Positions 38,727 to 48,020 of a stretch of DNA of 64,000 bases are shown here, piece after piece; position 1 is the first letter of the stretch, and each line of letters begins with the position of its first letter. A program made the translations under genes and the position numbers. The notes under the pieces are model-generated. The model ran no database searches and was not told the origin of the DNA. It saw only the letters and a program-made list of their open reading frames with translations. Origin of the DNA: Halothiobacillus sp. (lineage in GTDB: Bacteria > Pseudomonadota > Gammaproteobacteria > Halothiobacillales > Halothiobacillaceae). The stretch covers positions 1-64,000 of the forward strand of contig JAGUXT010000058.1 of the NCBI GenBank assembly GCA_020061705.1, in the 5' to 3' direction.

Positions 38727-39515
38727 ATGCACAAACTTTTTCCCTTGCTTCGCCCTCTCCTACTGCGGGAATGGCGTGAAACCTACGCAGGCTCGCTGCT
38801 CGGTGGCGCATGGAATCTTGTCCAACCACTCTTGTTCGTATTGCTGTATTGGTGGGTGTTTAGCGCGGTGTGGAAAATGCGCCTGCCTGCATCAAGCGCC
38901 GATGGCAGCGAGTTGCCGTATATCGTGTTTTTGCTTAGCGCCATGCTGCCGTGGATGGCATTCCAGGAGAGCCTAGTGCGCGGAGTGTCGTCTGTAGTCT
39001 CAAAAGCCGATGTACTGCGCCATAGCCCTTTCCCCGCCACGCTCTATCCACTGTCGCGCGTACTGGCAGCGCATGGCACCTTTGTACTGGTGATGCTGGT
39101 CGCGTGGGCAGCGCTGTGGGCGGCGGGAATGATGCCAACTAGCCCATGGATGCTGCTGGTCGCGCTGCTATGGCTGGGTTTGCAGGCCTTGTTTGCGCTC
39201 GGCCTAGCTTGGCTTTTGGCGGCATTGGCGGTGTATTTGCGCGATTTAATCCATGCGGTCGCCATGGTGATGACTTTTTTATTGTTTACCGCGCCCATTC
39301 TTTACCCGCTTAGCCAAGTACCCGCAGATTGGCGGGCTGTGGTGTGGATGAACCCTTTTACGCCATTTGCAGAAGGTTTTCATGCGATTTTGTTGCACGG
39401 AACCATGCCTTCGATATTGAGTCTGGGCTTGGGTTTCGCTTACACCGCTTTGGCGCTTTTGCTGGGCTACAGCCTGTTTCGCAAGCTGCAAGCGGGGTTT
39501 GTGGATGTTTTGTGA
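38727..39515 (+). CDS. wzm: O-polysaccharide ABC exporter permease Wzm
   Basis: 262 residues from ATG 38727; the track start at 38685 is a TTG. It has six hydrophobic segments and the ABC-2 permease pattern LLLREWRETYAGSLLGGAWNLVQPLLFVLLYWWVF, LPYIVFLLSAMLPWMAFQESLVRG, then VLRHSPFPATLYPLSRVLAAH and FTPFAEGFHAILLHG. With Wzt it moves an undecaprenyl-linked polysaccharide across the inner membrane. In P. aeruginosa, wzm and wzt export the D-rhamnan A-band; the gmd-rmd-GT genes here are 28 kb away. A palindrome of 68 bases separates it from wzt. Confidence 0.9.
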   Translation: MHKLFPLLRPLLLREWRETYAGSLLGGAWNLVQPLLFVLLYWWVFSAVWKMRLPASSADGSELPYIVFLLSAMLPWMAFQESLVRGVSSVVSKADVLRHSPFPATLYPLSRVLAAHGTFVLVMLVAWAALWAAGMMPTSPWMLLVALLWLGLQALFALGLAWLLAALAVYLRDLIHAVAMVMTFLLFTAPILYPLSQVPADWRAVVWMNPFTPFAEGFHAILLHGTMPSILSLGLGFAYTALALLLGYSLFRKLQAGFVDVL

Positions 39516-39528
39516 GTCTGCACATCTC

Positions 39529-39596
39529 GTAGGGTGGATAAGCGCAGCGCATCCACCAAGGGCGCTCGGTGGATGCGCTGCGCTTATCCGCCCTAC
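39529..39596. repeat. Long palindromic element between wzm and wzt
   Basis: GTAGGGTGGATAAGCGCAGCGCATCCACC at 39529 and GGTGGATGCGCTGCGCTTATCCGCCCTAC to 39596, nearly perfect arms of 29 bases. It is related to the element at 10613. Its presence inside a two-gene operon could lower wzt expression or stabilise wzm mRNA. Confidence 0.9.
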
Positions 39597-39608
39597 AATA
39601 TCTAAGTC

Positions 39609-40775
39609 ATGACAAATATTCCCGCTTTTCGCTTAACCGAGACCAGCAAATCCTATGCGGTGTACGCGCATCCGCTTGACCGTCTTAAGGAGTTGTTTTC
39701 CACCCGCCCACGCCATCGTTTGTTTACCGCATTGCACCCCTTGTCGCTAGATATCCCGCAAGGGAGTTCGTTGGGGATTGTTGGCGATAACGGCGCAGGC
39801 AAGAGTACGCTGATGCACTTGCTGGCGGGCACACACACGCCCACCAGCGGCACAATCGAACGCAACGGGCGCATCCTTGGCTTGCTTGAACTGGGCGTAG
39901 GCTTTCACCCAGAGTTCAGCGGGCGCGATAACCTGCTATTTCAGGGCGATATTTTGGGCATTGATCGCGGCTTTATCCAAGAGAGGATGCAGGACATTCT
40001 TGATTTTGCAGAGATTGGTGAGTTCATAGACCAGCCATTACGCACCTACTCAACTGGCATGAAAGTCAGACTTGCCTTTGCTTTGATTGCTTCACTCGAC
40101 CCGGACACGCTAATTGTGGATGAGGCACTGGCGGTCGGGGATATGCACTTTCAAAAAAAATGTATCGATCGAATGACCTCCTTCCGCGAAGCTGGAAAGA
40201 CCATCATTTTGTGTTCGCATAGTCTTTATCAAATTGAATCCTTCTGCGACGAGGTTATTTGGCTAAGGAATGGGCACCTAGAAATGTCTGGCTCGGCGAG
40301 TGTGGTTTTACCAGCTTACGAACGCTATCAACTGACCAAGACGTTACCCGCCGTTGAGCATGCAGCGGTACCCTCAGGCCAGCCCTTCATTCGGCGATTT
40401 GAATTACTATCCCCCCGGCCTTTGTCCATGGGGCAACATATGCTCATGGAGTGGGAAATTGAAGCGCCAATCGACACCCCCCACCACTACACACTTTCAT
40501 TAAAAATGGAGAACGGGCGCGGAGTGCATGTAACCGGCTCCCGCCTGCGCGAGGAGGCTCCACGCAAGGGTTCCGGGGTAGAACGCGCTCAGTTCGAAAA
40601 CATCCCTCTGGCTTCAGGATTTTTCATGCTGCATTTGCGATTGTGGGATGAAACTGGCCTCGTGCTGATGCACGAGCGCGTGCTGGAAAACATTGAAGTT
40701 CGCAAAAACGACCGTGAGCTTGGCTTTATGCGTATTCCTTTTGCCAGCCAATGGGTGCCTGATGCAAAAAGCTAA
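39609..40775 (+). CDS. wzt: O-polysaccharide ABC exporter ATPase Wzt with C-terminal glycan-binding domain
   Basis: 388 residues. ATPase domain 1-240: Walker A GDNGAGKST, signature YSTGMKVRLAFA, Walker B DTLIVDEALAVGD and switch His in CSHSLYQIE. Residues about 250-388 form a beta-rich extension (FELLSPRPLSMGQHMLMEWEIEAP, SGFFMLHLRLWDETG) like the Wzt carbohydrate-binding domain, which in known systems recognises the modified end of the finished chain. This suggests an O-antigen whose length is set by a terminal modification. The GT4 gene downstream overlaps it by 14 bases. Confidence 0.92.
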   Translation: MTNIPAFRLTETSKSYAVYAHPLDRLKELFSTRPRHRLFTALHPLSLDIPQGSSLGIVGDNGAGKSTLMHLLAGTHTPTSGTIERNGRILGLLELGVGFHPEFSGRDNLLFQGDILGIDRGFIQERMQDILDFAEIGEFIDQPLRTYSTGMKVRLAFALIASLDPDTLIVDEALAVGDMHFQKKCIDRMTSFREAGKTIILCSHSLYQIESFCDEVIWLRNGHLEMSGSASVVLPAYERYQLTKTLPAVEHAAVPSGQPFIRRFELLSPRPLSMGQHMLMEWEIEAPIDTPHHYTLSLKMENGRGVHVTGSRLREEAPRKGSGVERAQFENIPLASGFFMLHLRLWDETGLVLMHERVLENIEVRKNDRELGFMRIPFASQWVPDAKS

Positions 40776-41925
40776 AGCCGACTCGAAACCAGTCTTGCTC
40801 TGGGTGCTTGCTTCCGATGCTTTCGGAGGCGCCGAGGCTCTTTCGCATGGCTGTCTTCGGGAGTTGATGCCACATTTTGAGATAGTTTTGCTGACCCAAG
40901 AGGCCTTAGTAACTCACTTCAGCTTACTTGACTTGCGCATACACACATTCGAGCACGAAGGACTGAATACGCCGCACGCCTACAATGCGCGGAACATGTG
41001 GCGCTATGCGCGCACCATTGCCTTTGTCGCAAGACAAAAGAAAGCCGATGTTATCCATGCCGTCATGCACAATGCCTCGTTGTTTTTGGCTCTGGCTCGC
41101 TGGCTGGCTCCCCTATCCATGCGCGGCAGGCGAAGTGTGGGCAGCCTGCACGGGTCATTACAAGGTTTTTACCAAAGCATCGGTCGTGCTCCGTCTTCGC
41201 TCGAACGCTTTGCAATATCCTTTACCGCCTTTACGCTAGATAAGGTCATTACCCCCTCCAAAGGGATAGCTCATGAACTTCATTCAATCTTCAGAGTGCC
41301 AAAAAGCAGATTGATGCCTATTTACAACGGGATTGATCTTCAGGATGTACAAAGGCGATCTTGCGAATTTCGCGTGGAAAAAAAACGCGAGCACTGGATT
41401 GTAGGGTGTGGTCGTCTCGAAGCTCAGAAAGATTTTGATGTTTTGATCCATGCTTTTCGGGCATTCCGGCTCCAGCACAAAAACCTTCCTGCACGACTTG
41501 TTTTAATTGGTGATGGCTCGGAAAAAATACGACTGCAACAACTTTGCGTTGAGCTTGAAATTCAAGGTGCAGTTCAGTTTGCTGGGTTTCAATCCAACCC
41601 TTACCCATTGATTGCTGCTGCCGATGTTTTGGTTCTACCGTCACGCTACGAAGGCTTCGGCCTAGTTTTGGTCGAGGCCATGGTGCTTGCTGTCCCGGTG
41701 ATAGCCAGCGACTGCCCCTGGGGTCCAGGTGAGATTATTGAAAACGGAGAAAGCGGCCTACTCTTTCAAGTTGGACACGCCGAGCAACTGGCATCCAGGC
41801 TTGAACAAGTTTTACTCAATACTGAGCTTGCAGCACGCCTTAGCAAGGCCGGTCAAGCGCGCGCAGAGTTCTTCCAGATCGCTCGCATGGCTGAAGAATA
41901 TGCAAAAGCCTTTCTCCAGAATTAG
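40762..41925 (+). CDS. Glycosyltransferase family 4
   Basis: 387 residues from ATG 40762, which overlaps wzt; the track start at 40693 lies well inside wzt and adds no homology. Features are WVLASDAFGGAEALSHGCL at the acceptor side, IYNGIDLQD, VGCGRLEAQKDFDVLIHAFRAF, VLIGDGSEKIRLQQLC, VQFAGFQSNPYPLIAAADVLVLPSRYEGFGLVLVEAM. The last is the GT4 donor motif with two Glu. It probably adds a sugar to the polysaccharide exported by Wzm/Wzt. Donor and linkage are unknown. Confidence 0.87.
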   Translation: MQKAKADSKPVLLWVLASDAFGGAEALSHGCLRELMPHFEIVLLTQEALVTHFSLLDLRIHTFEHEGLNTPHAYNARNMWRYARTIAFVARQKKADVIHAVMHNASLFLALARWLAPLSMRGRRSVGSLHGSLQGFYQSIGRAPSSLERFAISFTAFTLDKVITPSKGIAHELHSIFRVPKSRLMPIYNGIDLQDVQRRSCEFRVEKKREHWIVGCGRLEAQKDFDVLIHAFRAFRLQHKNLPARLVLIGDGSEKIRLQQLCVELEIQGAVQFAGFQSNPYPLIAAADVLVLPSRYEGFGLVLVEAMVLAVPVIASDCPWGPGEIIENGESGLLFQVGHAEQLASRLEQVLLNTELAARLSKAGQARAEFFQIARMAEEYAKAFLQN

Positions 41926-41939
41926 CGAGAGCCTAAACA

Positions 41940-43073
41940 ATGCCCGGCATACCTGTCCGCGTCTTGATTTTTCTGCCCACTACAGGTTTTGGCGGTGCCG
42001 AGCGCACCATACTAAACCTTATTACACACACTGACTCTTCTCAGGTCGAGATCGTACTTGTCACGCATGCTGTTGTTTATTCAGGGGTATCGGTGCCGGT
42101 TTTAGACCTTTCGGACTACGGTCTAGCCAGCGGCTATGCAGGAATTCGTCGAACTTGGCGAGATGCTTTCCGCCTAGTCCAGCTAGCACGAGAACACAAA
42201 TGCCAAGTGATTCTTGGCTTTTTGCATTACGGTGCCATTGCCGCAAGCTGGGCTCGCCTCCTGTCAGGCAACCAGATCAAGGTCATCGCCAGTCCTCGAA
42301 CCCCATCCCGTGCTGGCATAGCATTCCATGTTCCCACCCAAAGAGCCCGCCTGGAGTGGCATGCACAGGTGAATGTACTCGCTCGCCTTGCGCATCGGGT
42401 AATCGTGGCGACTGAAGGCCTGAAAACGGAGCTTGTAGAGCACTACGGCGCGCGCAAAGAACATATTCATGTCATTGCCAACGCCATGGATAAGGAACGG
42501 ATCGCATCCATTGCGGCCACCAAGATTGAAAAGGATATCCCTTTGATCGTGACCTCCGGGCGTCTTGCTCCTGAGAAAGACATAGGCACCCTATTGCACG
42601 CTTTTGCCCTGGTTCGCGCCCAAATGCCTTGCCGCTTGACTCTGCTCGGCGAAGGCCCTGAACGCAGCGCCCTGGAAGCTACAGCACGTGAGCTAGGGGT
42701 GGATCAAGACGTGGTTTTCCACGGCTTTCATGCGGAGCCCTTCGCCATTATCAAGTCCGCTGATGTCTTTGTGCATACATCTCGATTCGAAGGGTTTGGC
42801 AACGTGCTGATCGAGGCCATGGCATGCAGCGTGCCCATCGTAGCCACCGACTGCGACTTTGGCCCTAGGGAAATCATCCAGCATGGCGAAAATGGCCTGC
42901 TCGTCCCACCAAACGATCCCGATGCGCTTGCACTGGCCATCCTGACGGTACTCAACGACCACGCGCTCGCCGCACGCATGGTCGAGTCAGCCAATACCGG
43001 GCTGGGGCGCTATGCGCCAAACGTAATGACCCGAGACTATGAGAGAGCCATCATTGATCTGGCTCAGGGTTAA
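41940..43073 (+). CDS. Glycosyltransferase family 4
   Basis: 377 residues. The N-terminal VLIFLPTTGFGGAERTILNLI is the GT4 acceptor loop. The donor side shows TSGRLAPEKDIGTLLHAFALV, LTLLGEGPERSALEATAREL, VVFHGFHAEPFAIIKSADVFVHTSRFEGFGNVLIEAM and CDFGPREIIQHGENGLLV. It resembles N-acetylgalactosaminyl- or glucosyl-transferases in general form, but no specificity can be assigned. It is similar enough to the gene just upstream to suggest an old duplication. It ends within the first copy of a 12-base tandem repeat. Confidence 0.87.
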   Translation: MPGIPVRVLIFLPTTGFGGAERTILNLITHTDSSQVEIVLVTHAVVYSGVSVPVLDLSDYGLASGYAGIRRTWRDAFRLVQLAREHKCQVILGFLHYGAIAASWARLLSGNQIKVIASPRTPSRAGIAFHVPTQRARLEWHAQVNVLARLAHRVIVATEGLKTELVEHYGARKEHIHVIANAMDKERIASIAATKIEKDIPLIVTSGRLAPEKDIGTLLHAFALVRAQMPCRLTLLGEGPERSALEATARELGVDQDVVFHGFHAEPFAIIKSADVFVHTSRFEGFGNVLIEAMACSVPIVATDCDFGPREIIQHGENGLLVPPNDPDALALAILTVLNDHALAARMVESANTGLGRYAPNVMTRDYERAIIDLAQG

Positions 43074-43104
43074 CCCCTGAGTTAACCCCTGAGTTAACCC
43101 CTGA
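43069..43104. repeat. Three tandem copies of GTTAACCCCTGA
   Basis: Exact 12-base units at 43069, 43081 and 43093, starting inside the last codon of the GT4 gene. CTCAGGGTTAACCCCTGAG is nearly self-complementary, so the site between two converging genes could form a bidirectional hairpin. Confidence 0.9.
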
Positions 43105-43120
43105 GCGCTCAACCACTATA

Positions 43121-44035
43121 TTAGAAAATGTCTATATCGCCAGGCTGAAAGTGGGGTCGGAAGCGCCCCAATGGAGGAAACACCGCGAATTCGGTAGCTA
43201 CGATGCCGGTATCTGCGCCCTGTATCCCAGGGGTTTCCAACCAAGTCACGACCTCGCGAAATCCTTGGCTCGCAGCCCACTCCAATATCGCTTTTACTAA
43301 AGCCGAGGGAGGCCTTCCTGGCAGACATGCATCCACTATCCGAAGCGCGTCCCCCTCTCTCGCTACAACAGCCCAGCCGACAGTGCGAAATGCCCGATGT
43401 ACGCCCAGCAGAACGTACGCTCTGTGAGGGCAGTCGCGGTAGCGCCACTCCAAATAGGCGCTATTACGTAGAGCCGCTGGCGCACTCCGCAAGGTCACAC
43501 TCAAACTCTCTAACCGATTGATATGCGGACTATTCCAATTCATCGACTTAACCGACCACAAAGAAAAATGATCACGCAGCGCCGCCTGTAAACGGTACTC
43601 CTTGATATCTCGGATTCGCCAGTAAAACCCGAGACGCTCTCCCAGCCTGAAGGGACGCTCACCAGGGAACCCATAGGCATAGATGCCAGGAAATTTATCT
43701 GCCAAAGCGGACTGCAAAGTTCTGATCAATATTGGGTAGATGCCGTCACGCCCCAACCCGCCGCGCACTGCCTGGGCCACCATAATGTCGCACACTTGAG
43801 CCACCGGACAGGACTGTCCATCCTTAGCGCTTCCAGGTAACACCATAGCACCTGCGTGCCCAATCAAATTGCCTTCTGTGTCCTTGGCAATCACATTGAC
43901 GCACCCTAAAAGATGAGATCCATGGTATTTCCAGCGCCAATAGTCCGGTGAGACATGATGACCAAAGACATGCTCGAACAATCCACAGGCGTGGGGCACA
44001 TCTTCTTCTCGCAATAGCTCAATCTGCATACGCAT
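43121..44035 (-). CDS. GNAT-like acetyltransferase of unknown substrate
   Basis: 304 residues from the ATG at 44035; ATGs at 44029 and 44062 are also possible, while the long N-terminal part of the track ORF looks non-coding. MQIELLREEDVPHACGLFEHVFGH is a typical GNAT first strand and helix, followed by YWRWKYHG, NLIGHAGAMVLPG and a putative acetyl-CoA loop region QAVRGGLGRDGIYPILIRTL, in which Gly residues are placed as in the Q/R-x-x-G-x-G/A loop. The last third contains LEWRYRDCPHRAYVLLG, found in polysaccharide-locus GNAT proteins. It may acetylate a sugar or nucleotide-sugar. It is the first minus-strand gene after 42 kb of plus-strand genes. Confidence 0.75.
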   Translation of the reverse strand: MRMQIELLREEDVPHACGLFEHVFGHHVSPDYWRWKYHGSHLLGCVNVIAKDTEGNLIGHAGAMVLPGSAKDGQSCPVAQVCDIMVAQAVRGGLGRDGIYPILIRTLQSALADKFPGIYAYGFPGERPFRLGERLGFYWRIRDIKEYRLQAALRDHFSLWSVKSMNWNSPHINRLESLSVTLRSAPAALRNSAYLEWRYRDCPHRAYVLLGVHRAFRTVGWAVVAREGDALRIVDACLPGRPPSALVKAILEWAASQGFREVVTWLETPGIQGADTGIVATEFAVFPPLGRFRPHFQPGDIDIF

Positions 44036-44273
44036 CCCAAGGAGGCAATGAAAACGTTCCATTTTAACCTGCCAGACCAAAGAATAGTTTAGATTTAGCT
44101 GTGTCGGCATCTTGGTGGTCGATAGATCCATCAGCATGGTACGCTTGCAGACTTGCAAGCCCTTTCCGCCTGCGGGGCATCGCTCTGATAAAATTCCGAG
44201 GTTTGGGGCTTCATCATGCAGCCTTGATGACAAACATGGCTTTTTCAACGAGTTAGCCCTGACAAGACAGACC

Positions 44274-47200
44274 ATGAATTCAATTTTTGCCGAAAATATC
44301 TACCTTCCCTTCAAGTCCTGCACCCTTCCAAAGGGTCACTGGCTGATTCTCGCGCCGCACGCCGACGACGAAACGTTTGGCATGGGGGGTGCGATCGCCC
44401 TCGCAGTGCAGGCAGGCTCGCAAGTGGATGTTCTTATCATGACGGATGGCGCTCAGGGCGGTGACGCGCCCGATCTCGTCGCCACGCGAGAAGATGAGGC
44501 TCGACGTGCCGTCCAAGCCCTCGGCTGCTGCCGCGTCGATTTTCTTCGTCAGCCGGATCGCGGGCTGAATGTGAGCGCAGCACTTATCGAACGAGTCGCC
44601 GATCATGTCCGTGCCGCGGGGTACACGGCTGTGTTCTTCCCCTCCCCCGTCGAACCGCACCCCGATCATCGTGCCACTGCGCAAATTGGCTGGGAAGCAC
44701 TGCGCAAAGCCGAATTCAGCGCTGCGCCAATAAGCTATGAGATCAGCACACAAGGCCCGTGCAATGCGCTGGTGGATATTTCATCTGCTGTGGAAAAAAA
44801 AGCCGAAGTGATGCGGCTATATGCCTCGCAGCTCACCCAGAATGCCTATGTCGAGCGCATCCTTGGATTGAATGCCGCCCGCGCATGGTCGTTGCCGCTG
44901 GATGTGACGCACGCGGAAGCTTTTTACCTGTGGACACCCGCCGACCAACCGCTTTCCGCCCAGCTCTGGGGCATTCAGTATGTGCAGCAGTCCGGATACG
45001 CGCTGCCAGCGATCGAAACCCTGGTTAGCATTATCGTGCGCACCATGAATCGCCCTGAGATGTTGCGCGAGGCTATTCGCTCCGTGGCTCATCAGACACA
45101 CACCTCCATTGAGCTTGTGGTGGTCAACGATGGTCGCGATGACTTTGCAGCGCTGATTGAGGAAGAAGCGACAGGATCAATACAAAGCGTGCACTACATC
45201 ACGAACGATGGCACGCATGGGCGCGCCCAGAGTGCCAATCTGGGCTTGCGACACGCCAGCGGGGATGTCATTGGCTTTCTTGATGACGACGACTGGTTGC
45301 TGCCCAACCATTGTGCTTTGTTGCTTAGCCAGCTCCAGGAACACCCAGCGGCCATGGCATGCTACGGCGGCGTGGACTCAGTGCGCTTTGAGGAAGGACG
45401 TGAAGTTTTCCTGCATCGTTTCAACGATCCGTTTGACCCTCTGCGGTTGGCTTACAACAACTTCATGCCAATTCACTCGGTGCTTTTCAGGAAGGCGGCC
45501 ATTCAGCGTGGATGCGCGTTTGATGAAAATCTCGATCTGTACGAAGACTGGCATTTCTGGTTGCAACTGGCGCAGCTCGGCACATTTGTTCATGTGAATG
45601 AAGTTACAGCGAAATATCGCATTAGCACTGAAAGCGGAGTCGGCTTGCCTAACAGCCAGCGCGATTTCACGCGCGACATGAACCTTTTTGTTGAAGCAAG
45701 CCGTGGAGTTTGGAGCACCGAACAACTGCGATACATGTGCATGTCCACGCTTCAAGTCAAAAACTTGAGCGACGAAGTGGCAAGGCTGCACAGCGTCACA
45801 ACAACCTTGCAAGAGAGTGCTGTTGTACTTAATCAGTCGATCAATGATCTTGAACAACAACTAAGCGAAAAATCCGCGCGCATCCACACGCTTGAGGCCG
45901 AGCGTGTACAGCAACAGCGCGAACACATCGCACGCATCAGTGACATTAAAGCTGAATACGAACAGCACTTCGCCGAACATAGCGCGCATATTCACGCACT
46001 AACTGCCGAATTGCACACTCACGAACGCCAACGTGCTCTATGGCAAGCGCGTTTCGAGGAAGTCACAGGGAGTCGCTCCTGGAAACTGACAACCCCTTTA
46101 CGCTTTTTGGGGCGCAAAGCGCGCGTTGCACGTCATCTGGCTCGGCAAGCCATCGAGCGTGTGCACAACGAATCATGGCGCACGCTGCTGCATAAAACTC
46201 GCGAGGTTTGGCATGAAGAAGGCCTGCGCGGGGTCTGGGCGCGCATCCTGGGGCAGCAGAAAGTTACCGACGCTCCGGTAGGCATCCCACAAAGCGCCAT
46301 CCCCACACCCCAGACCAGCCTTGTGCGCCAAGCGGACGGATACTACACCTTGCACGCGGGCACATCAGGCTACCAGTACATTCCGCCCGCACCACCGCTG
46401 GATTTGCAGGCATGGCTGGATGCACTCGCTACGCCGCCTTTCTTTTCAATCGTGGTTCCGGTCTACAACACGCCGCAAGGGCTCCTTACCGAGCTTATCG
46501 ACTCGGTGCAGGCACAGTGGTATCCGCACTGGGAGCTGGTACTGGCAGATGACGCAAGCTCTAGCGAGTCTTTGCAGCATGAGCTCGCTGCCTTGAATGA
46601 CCCGCGTATCTGCATCGTTCGTCTGGACGGCAACCTAGGGATTTCCGGCGCAACCAATGCTGGCGTTGCCGCAGCAAAATATGAGCGGATTATCTTTGCC
46701 GATCACGATGACCTTCTAACCGTCAACTGCCTGTATGAGCTGGCGCGCTGCATTGAGCGTGAGGCTCCTGATTTTATCTACAGCGACGAGGACAAGCTGG
46801 ACGAACAAGGCTACTTTGTTCAGCCGCACTTCAAGCCCGACTGGTCGCCGGACACCATGATGAGCACCATGTTCACCGGACATATCTCCTGCGTGCGCAA
46901 AGCCTTGTTTGAAGAGCTTGGCGGCCTGCGTACCGAGGTCAACGGCTGCCAGGACTGGGATTTTGTACTGCGCGTAGCGGAGTACACCCAGCATTTCTGC
47001 CATATTCCCAAAGTGCTGTACCACTGGCGGATTATTCCGGCCTCGGTGGCGGCTGATATCGCCGCCAAGCCGTATGTGCTTGCTGCCTCAAAAAAAGTGC
47101 GTGAAGACGCTCTGCTGCGGCGCGGTTTATCGGGGCTGGTGGAAGCCGTAGAGCAGGTTCCAGGCTATTTCCGCGTGAATTATTTACCACAAAACAACCC

Positions 47201-48020
47201 TCTGATTTCCATCGTTATTCCAACACGCGACCATGCCCAGGTTTTACAGCGCTGCATCGAGTCCATCGAACGCAAAAGCAGTTACCACCATTTTGAAATC
47301 ATCGTGTTGGATAACGGGTCCAAGGACAGCGCCACGCTGGCATTCCTTACCACATTGGAAAAAGAAAACCGCGCCCGCGTCATTCGCCATGATCAGCCTT
47401 TCAATTTTTCCGAACTCAATAATATCGGCGCTGGGGCTGCACACGGTGAGTTACTGCTATTCCTCAACGACGACACCGAAGTACTGACCCCCGATTGGCT
47501 GGAGCGCATGGCTGGTTACGCTCAGCTGCCGCATGTCGGCGCCGTGGGTGCCAAACTGCTGTATCCCAGCGGTGAAACCCAACATGCGGGTGTACTCAAC
47601 TTGAGCGAAGGGCCGATCCACGCCTTCCTGAATACCTCAGCCGACAGCCCCGGCTATTTCATGCGCAACCTGCTGGAGTACGACTGGTTGGCCGTGACCG
47701 GCGCGTGCCTGATGCTTGAGGCCAAGAAATTCCACACGGTGGGCGGCTTCGATGAAAGCTTCCCGGTAGCCTATAACGATGTAGAGCTGTGCTTCCGCCT
47801 GGCTGATGCCGGGTTGTACAACGTGGTTTGCCAAGCCGTTCGTGTACGGCACTATGAGTCGCAAACTCGCGGCCTCGACCATCTTGATGCTGCCAAACGC
47901 CAGCGCCTCAAAGACGATATGCGGCGTCTGTACGCCGTGCATCCGCGCTATTTCCAGTACGATCCTTTCCACAACCCCAATCTTCATCCCAACGGGATTC
48001 ATTTTGAGTTGCTTGCCTGA
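44274..48020 (+). CDS. PIG-L deacetylase fused to three GT2 glycosyltransferase domains
   Basis: 1,248 residues from ATG 44274; the 54 codons upstream in the track have no homology. Residues 1-235 are a PIG-L/LmbE deacetylase: PHADDETFG (28-36) and EPHPDH (127-132) supply the zinc ligands and catalytic Asp. A first GT2 domain begins near 247 (LVSIIVRTMNRPEMLREAI, DDDDW near 335). A coiled coil covers about 500-600 and ends with SRSWKLTTPLRFLGRKAR, common in rhamnan-type GT2 proteins. A second GT2 starts near 722 (FSIVVPVYNTPQGLL, ADHDD) and a third near 975 (LISIVIPTRDHAQVLQRCIESI, NDDTEV). The protein has no membrane segment and should work in the cytoplasm. Its stop overlaps the next ATG. 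It would build and possibly N-deacetylate a glycan; substrates are unknown. Confidence 0.9.
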   Translation: MNSIFAENIYLPFKSCTLPKGHWLILAPHADDETFGMGGAIALAVQAGSQVDVLIMTDGAQGGDAPDLVATREDEARRAVQALGCCRVDFLRQPDRGLNVSAALIERVADHVRAAGYTAVFFPSPVEPHPDHRATAQIGWEALRKAEFSAAPISYEISTQGPCNALVDISSAVEKKAEVMRLYASQLTQNAYVERILGLNAARAWSLPLDVTHAEAFYLWTPADQPLSAQLWGIQYVQQSGYALPAIETLVSIIVRTMNRPEMLREAIRSVAHQTHTSIELVVVNDGRDDFAALIEEEATGSIQSVHYITNDGTHGRAQSANLGLRHASGDVIGFLDDDDWLLPNHCALLLSQLQEHPAAMACYGGVDSVRFEEGREVFLHRFNDPFDPLRLAYNNFMPIHSVLFRKAAIQRGCAFDENLDLYEDWHFWLQLAQLGTFVHVNEVTAKYRISTESGVGLPNSQRDFTRDMNLFVEASRGVWSTEQLRYMCMSTLQVKNLSDEVARLHSVTTTLQESAVVLNQSINDLEQQLSEKSARIHTLEAERVQQQREHIARISDIKAEYEQHFAEHSAHIHALTAELHTHERQRALWQARFEEVTGSRSWKLTTPLRFLGRKARVARHLARQAIERVHNESWRTLLHKTREVWHEEGLRGVWARILGQQKVTDAPVGIPQSAIPTPQTSLVRQADGYYTLHAGTSGYQYIPPAPPLDLQAWLDALATPPFFSIVVPVYNTPQGLLTELIDSVQAQWYPHWELVLADDASSSESLQHELAALNDPRICIVRLDGNLGISGATNAGVAAAKYERIIFADHDDLLTVNCLYELARCIEREAPDFIYSDEDKLDEQGYFVQPHFKPDWSPDTMMSTMFTGHISCVRKALFEELGGLRTEVNGCQDWDFVLRVAEYTQHFCHIPKVLYHWRIIPASVAADIAAKPYVLAASKKVREDALLRRGLSGLVEAVEQVPGYFRVNYLPQNNPLISIVIPTRDHAQVLQRCIESIERKSSYHHFEIIVLDNGSKDSATLAFLTTLEKENRARVIRHDQPFNFSELNNIGAGAAHGELLLFLNDDTEVLTPDWLERMAGYAQLPHVGAVGAKLLYPSGETQHAGVLNLSEGPIHAFLNTSADSPGYFMRNLLEYDWLAVTGACLMLEAKKFHTVGGFDESFPVAYNDVELCFRLADAGLYNVVCQAVRVRHYESQTRGLDHLDAAKRQRLKDDMRRLYAVHPRYFQYDPFHNPNLHPNGIHFELLA

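Noticed and set aside
44048-44092. 14-codon plus-strand mini-ORF with AAGGAGG before it (possible leader peptide)
   Set aside because: The Shine-Dalgarno is only two bases from the ATG and the site lies at the 5' end region of the minus-strand GNAT gene; no attenuator structure follows.
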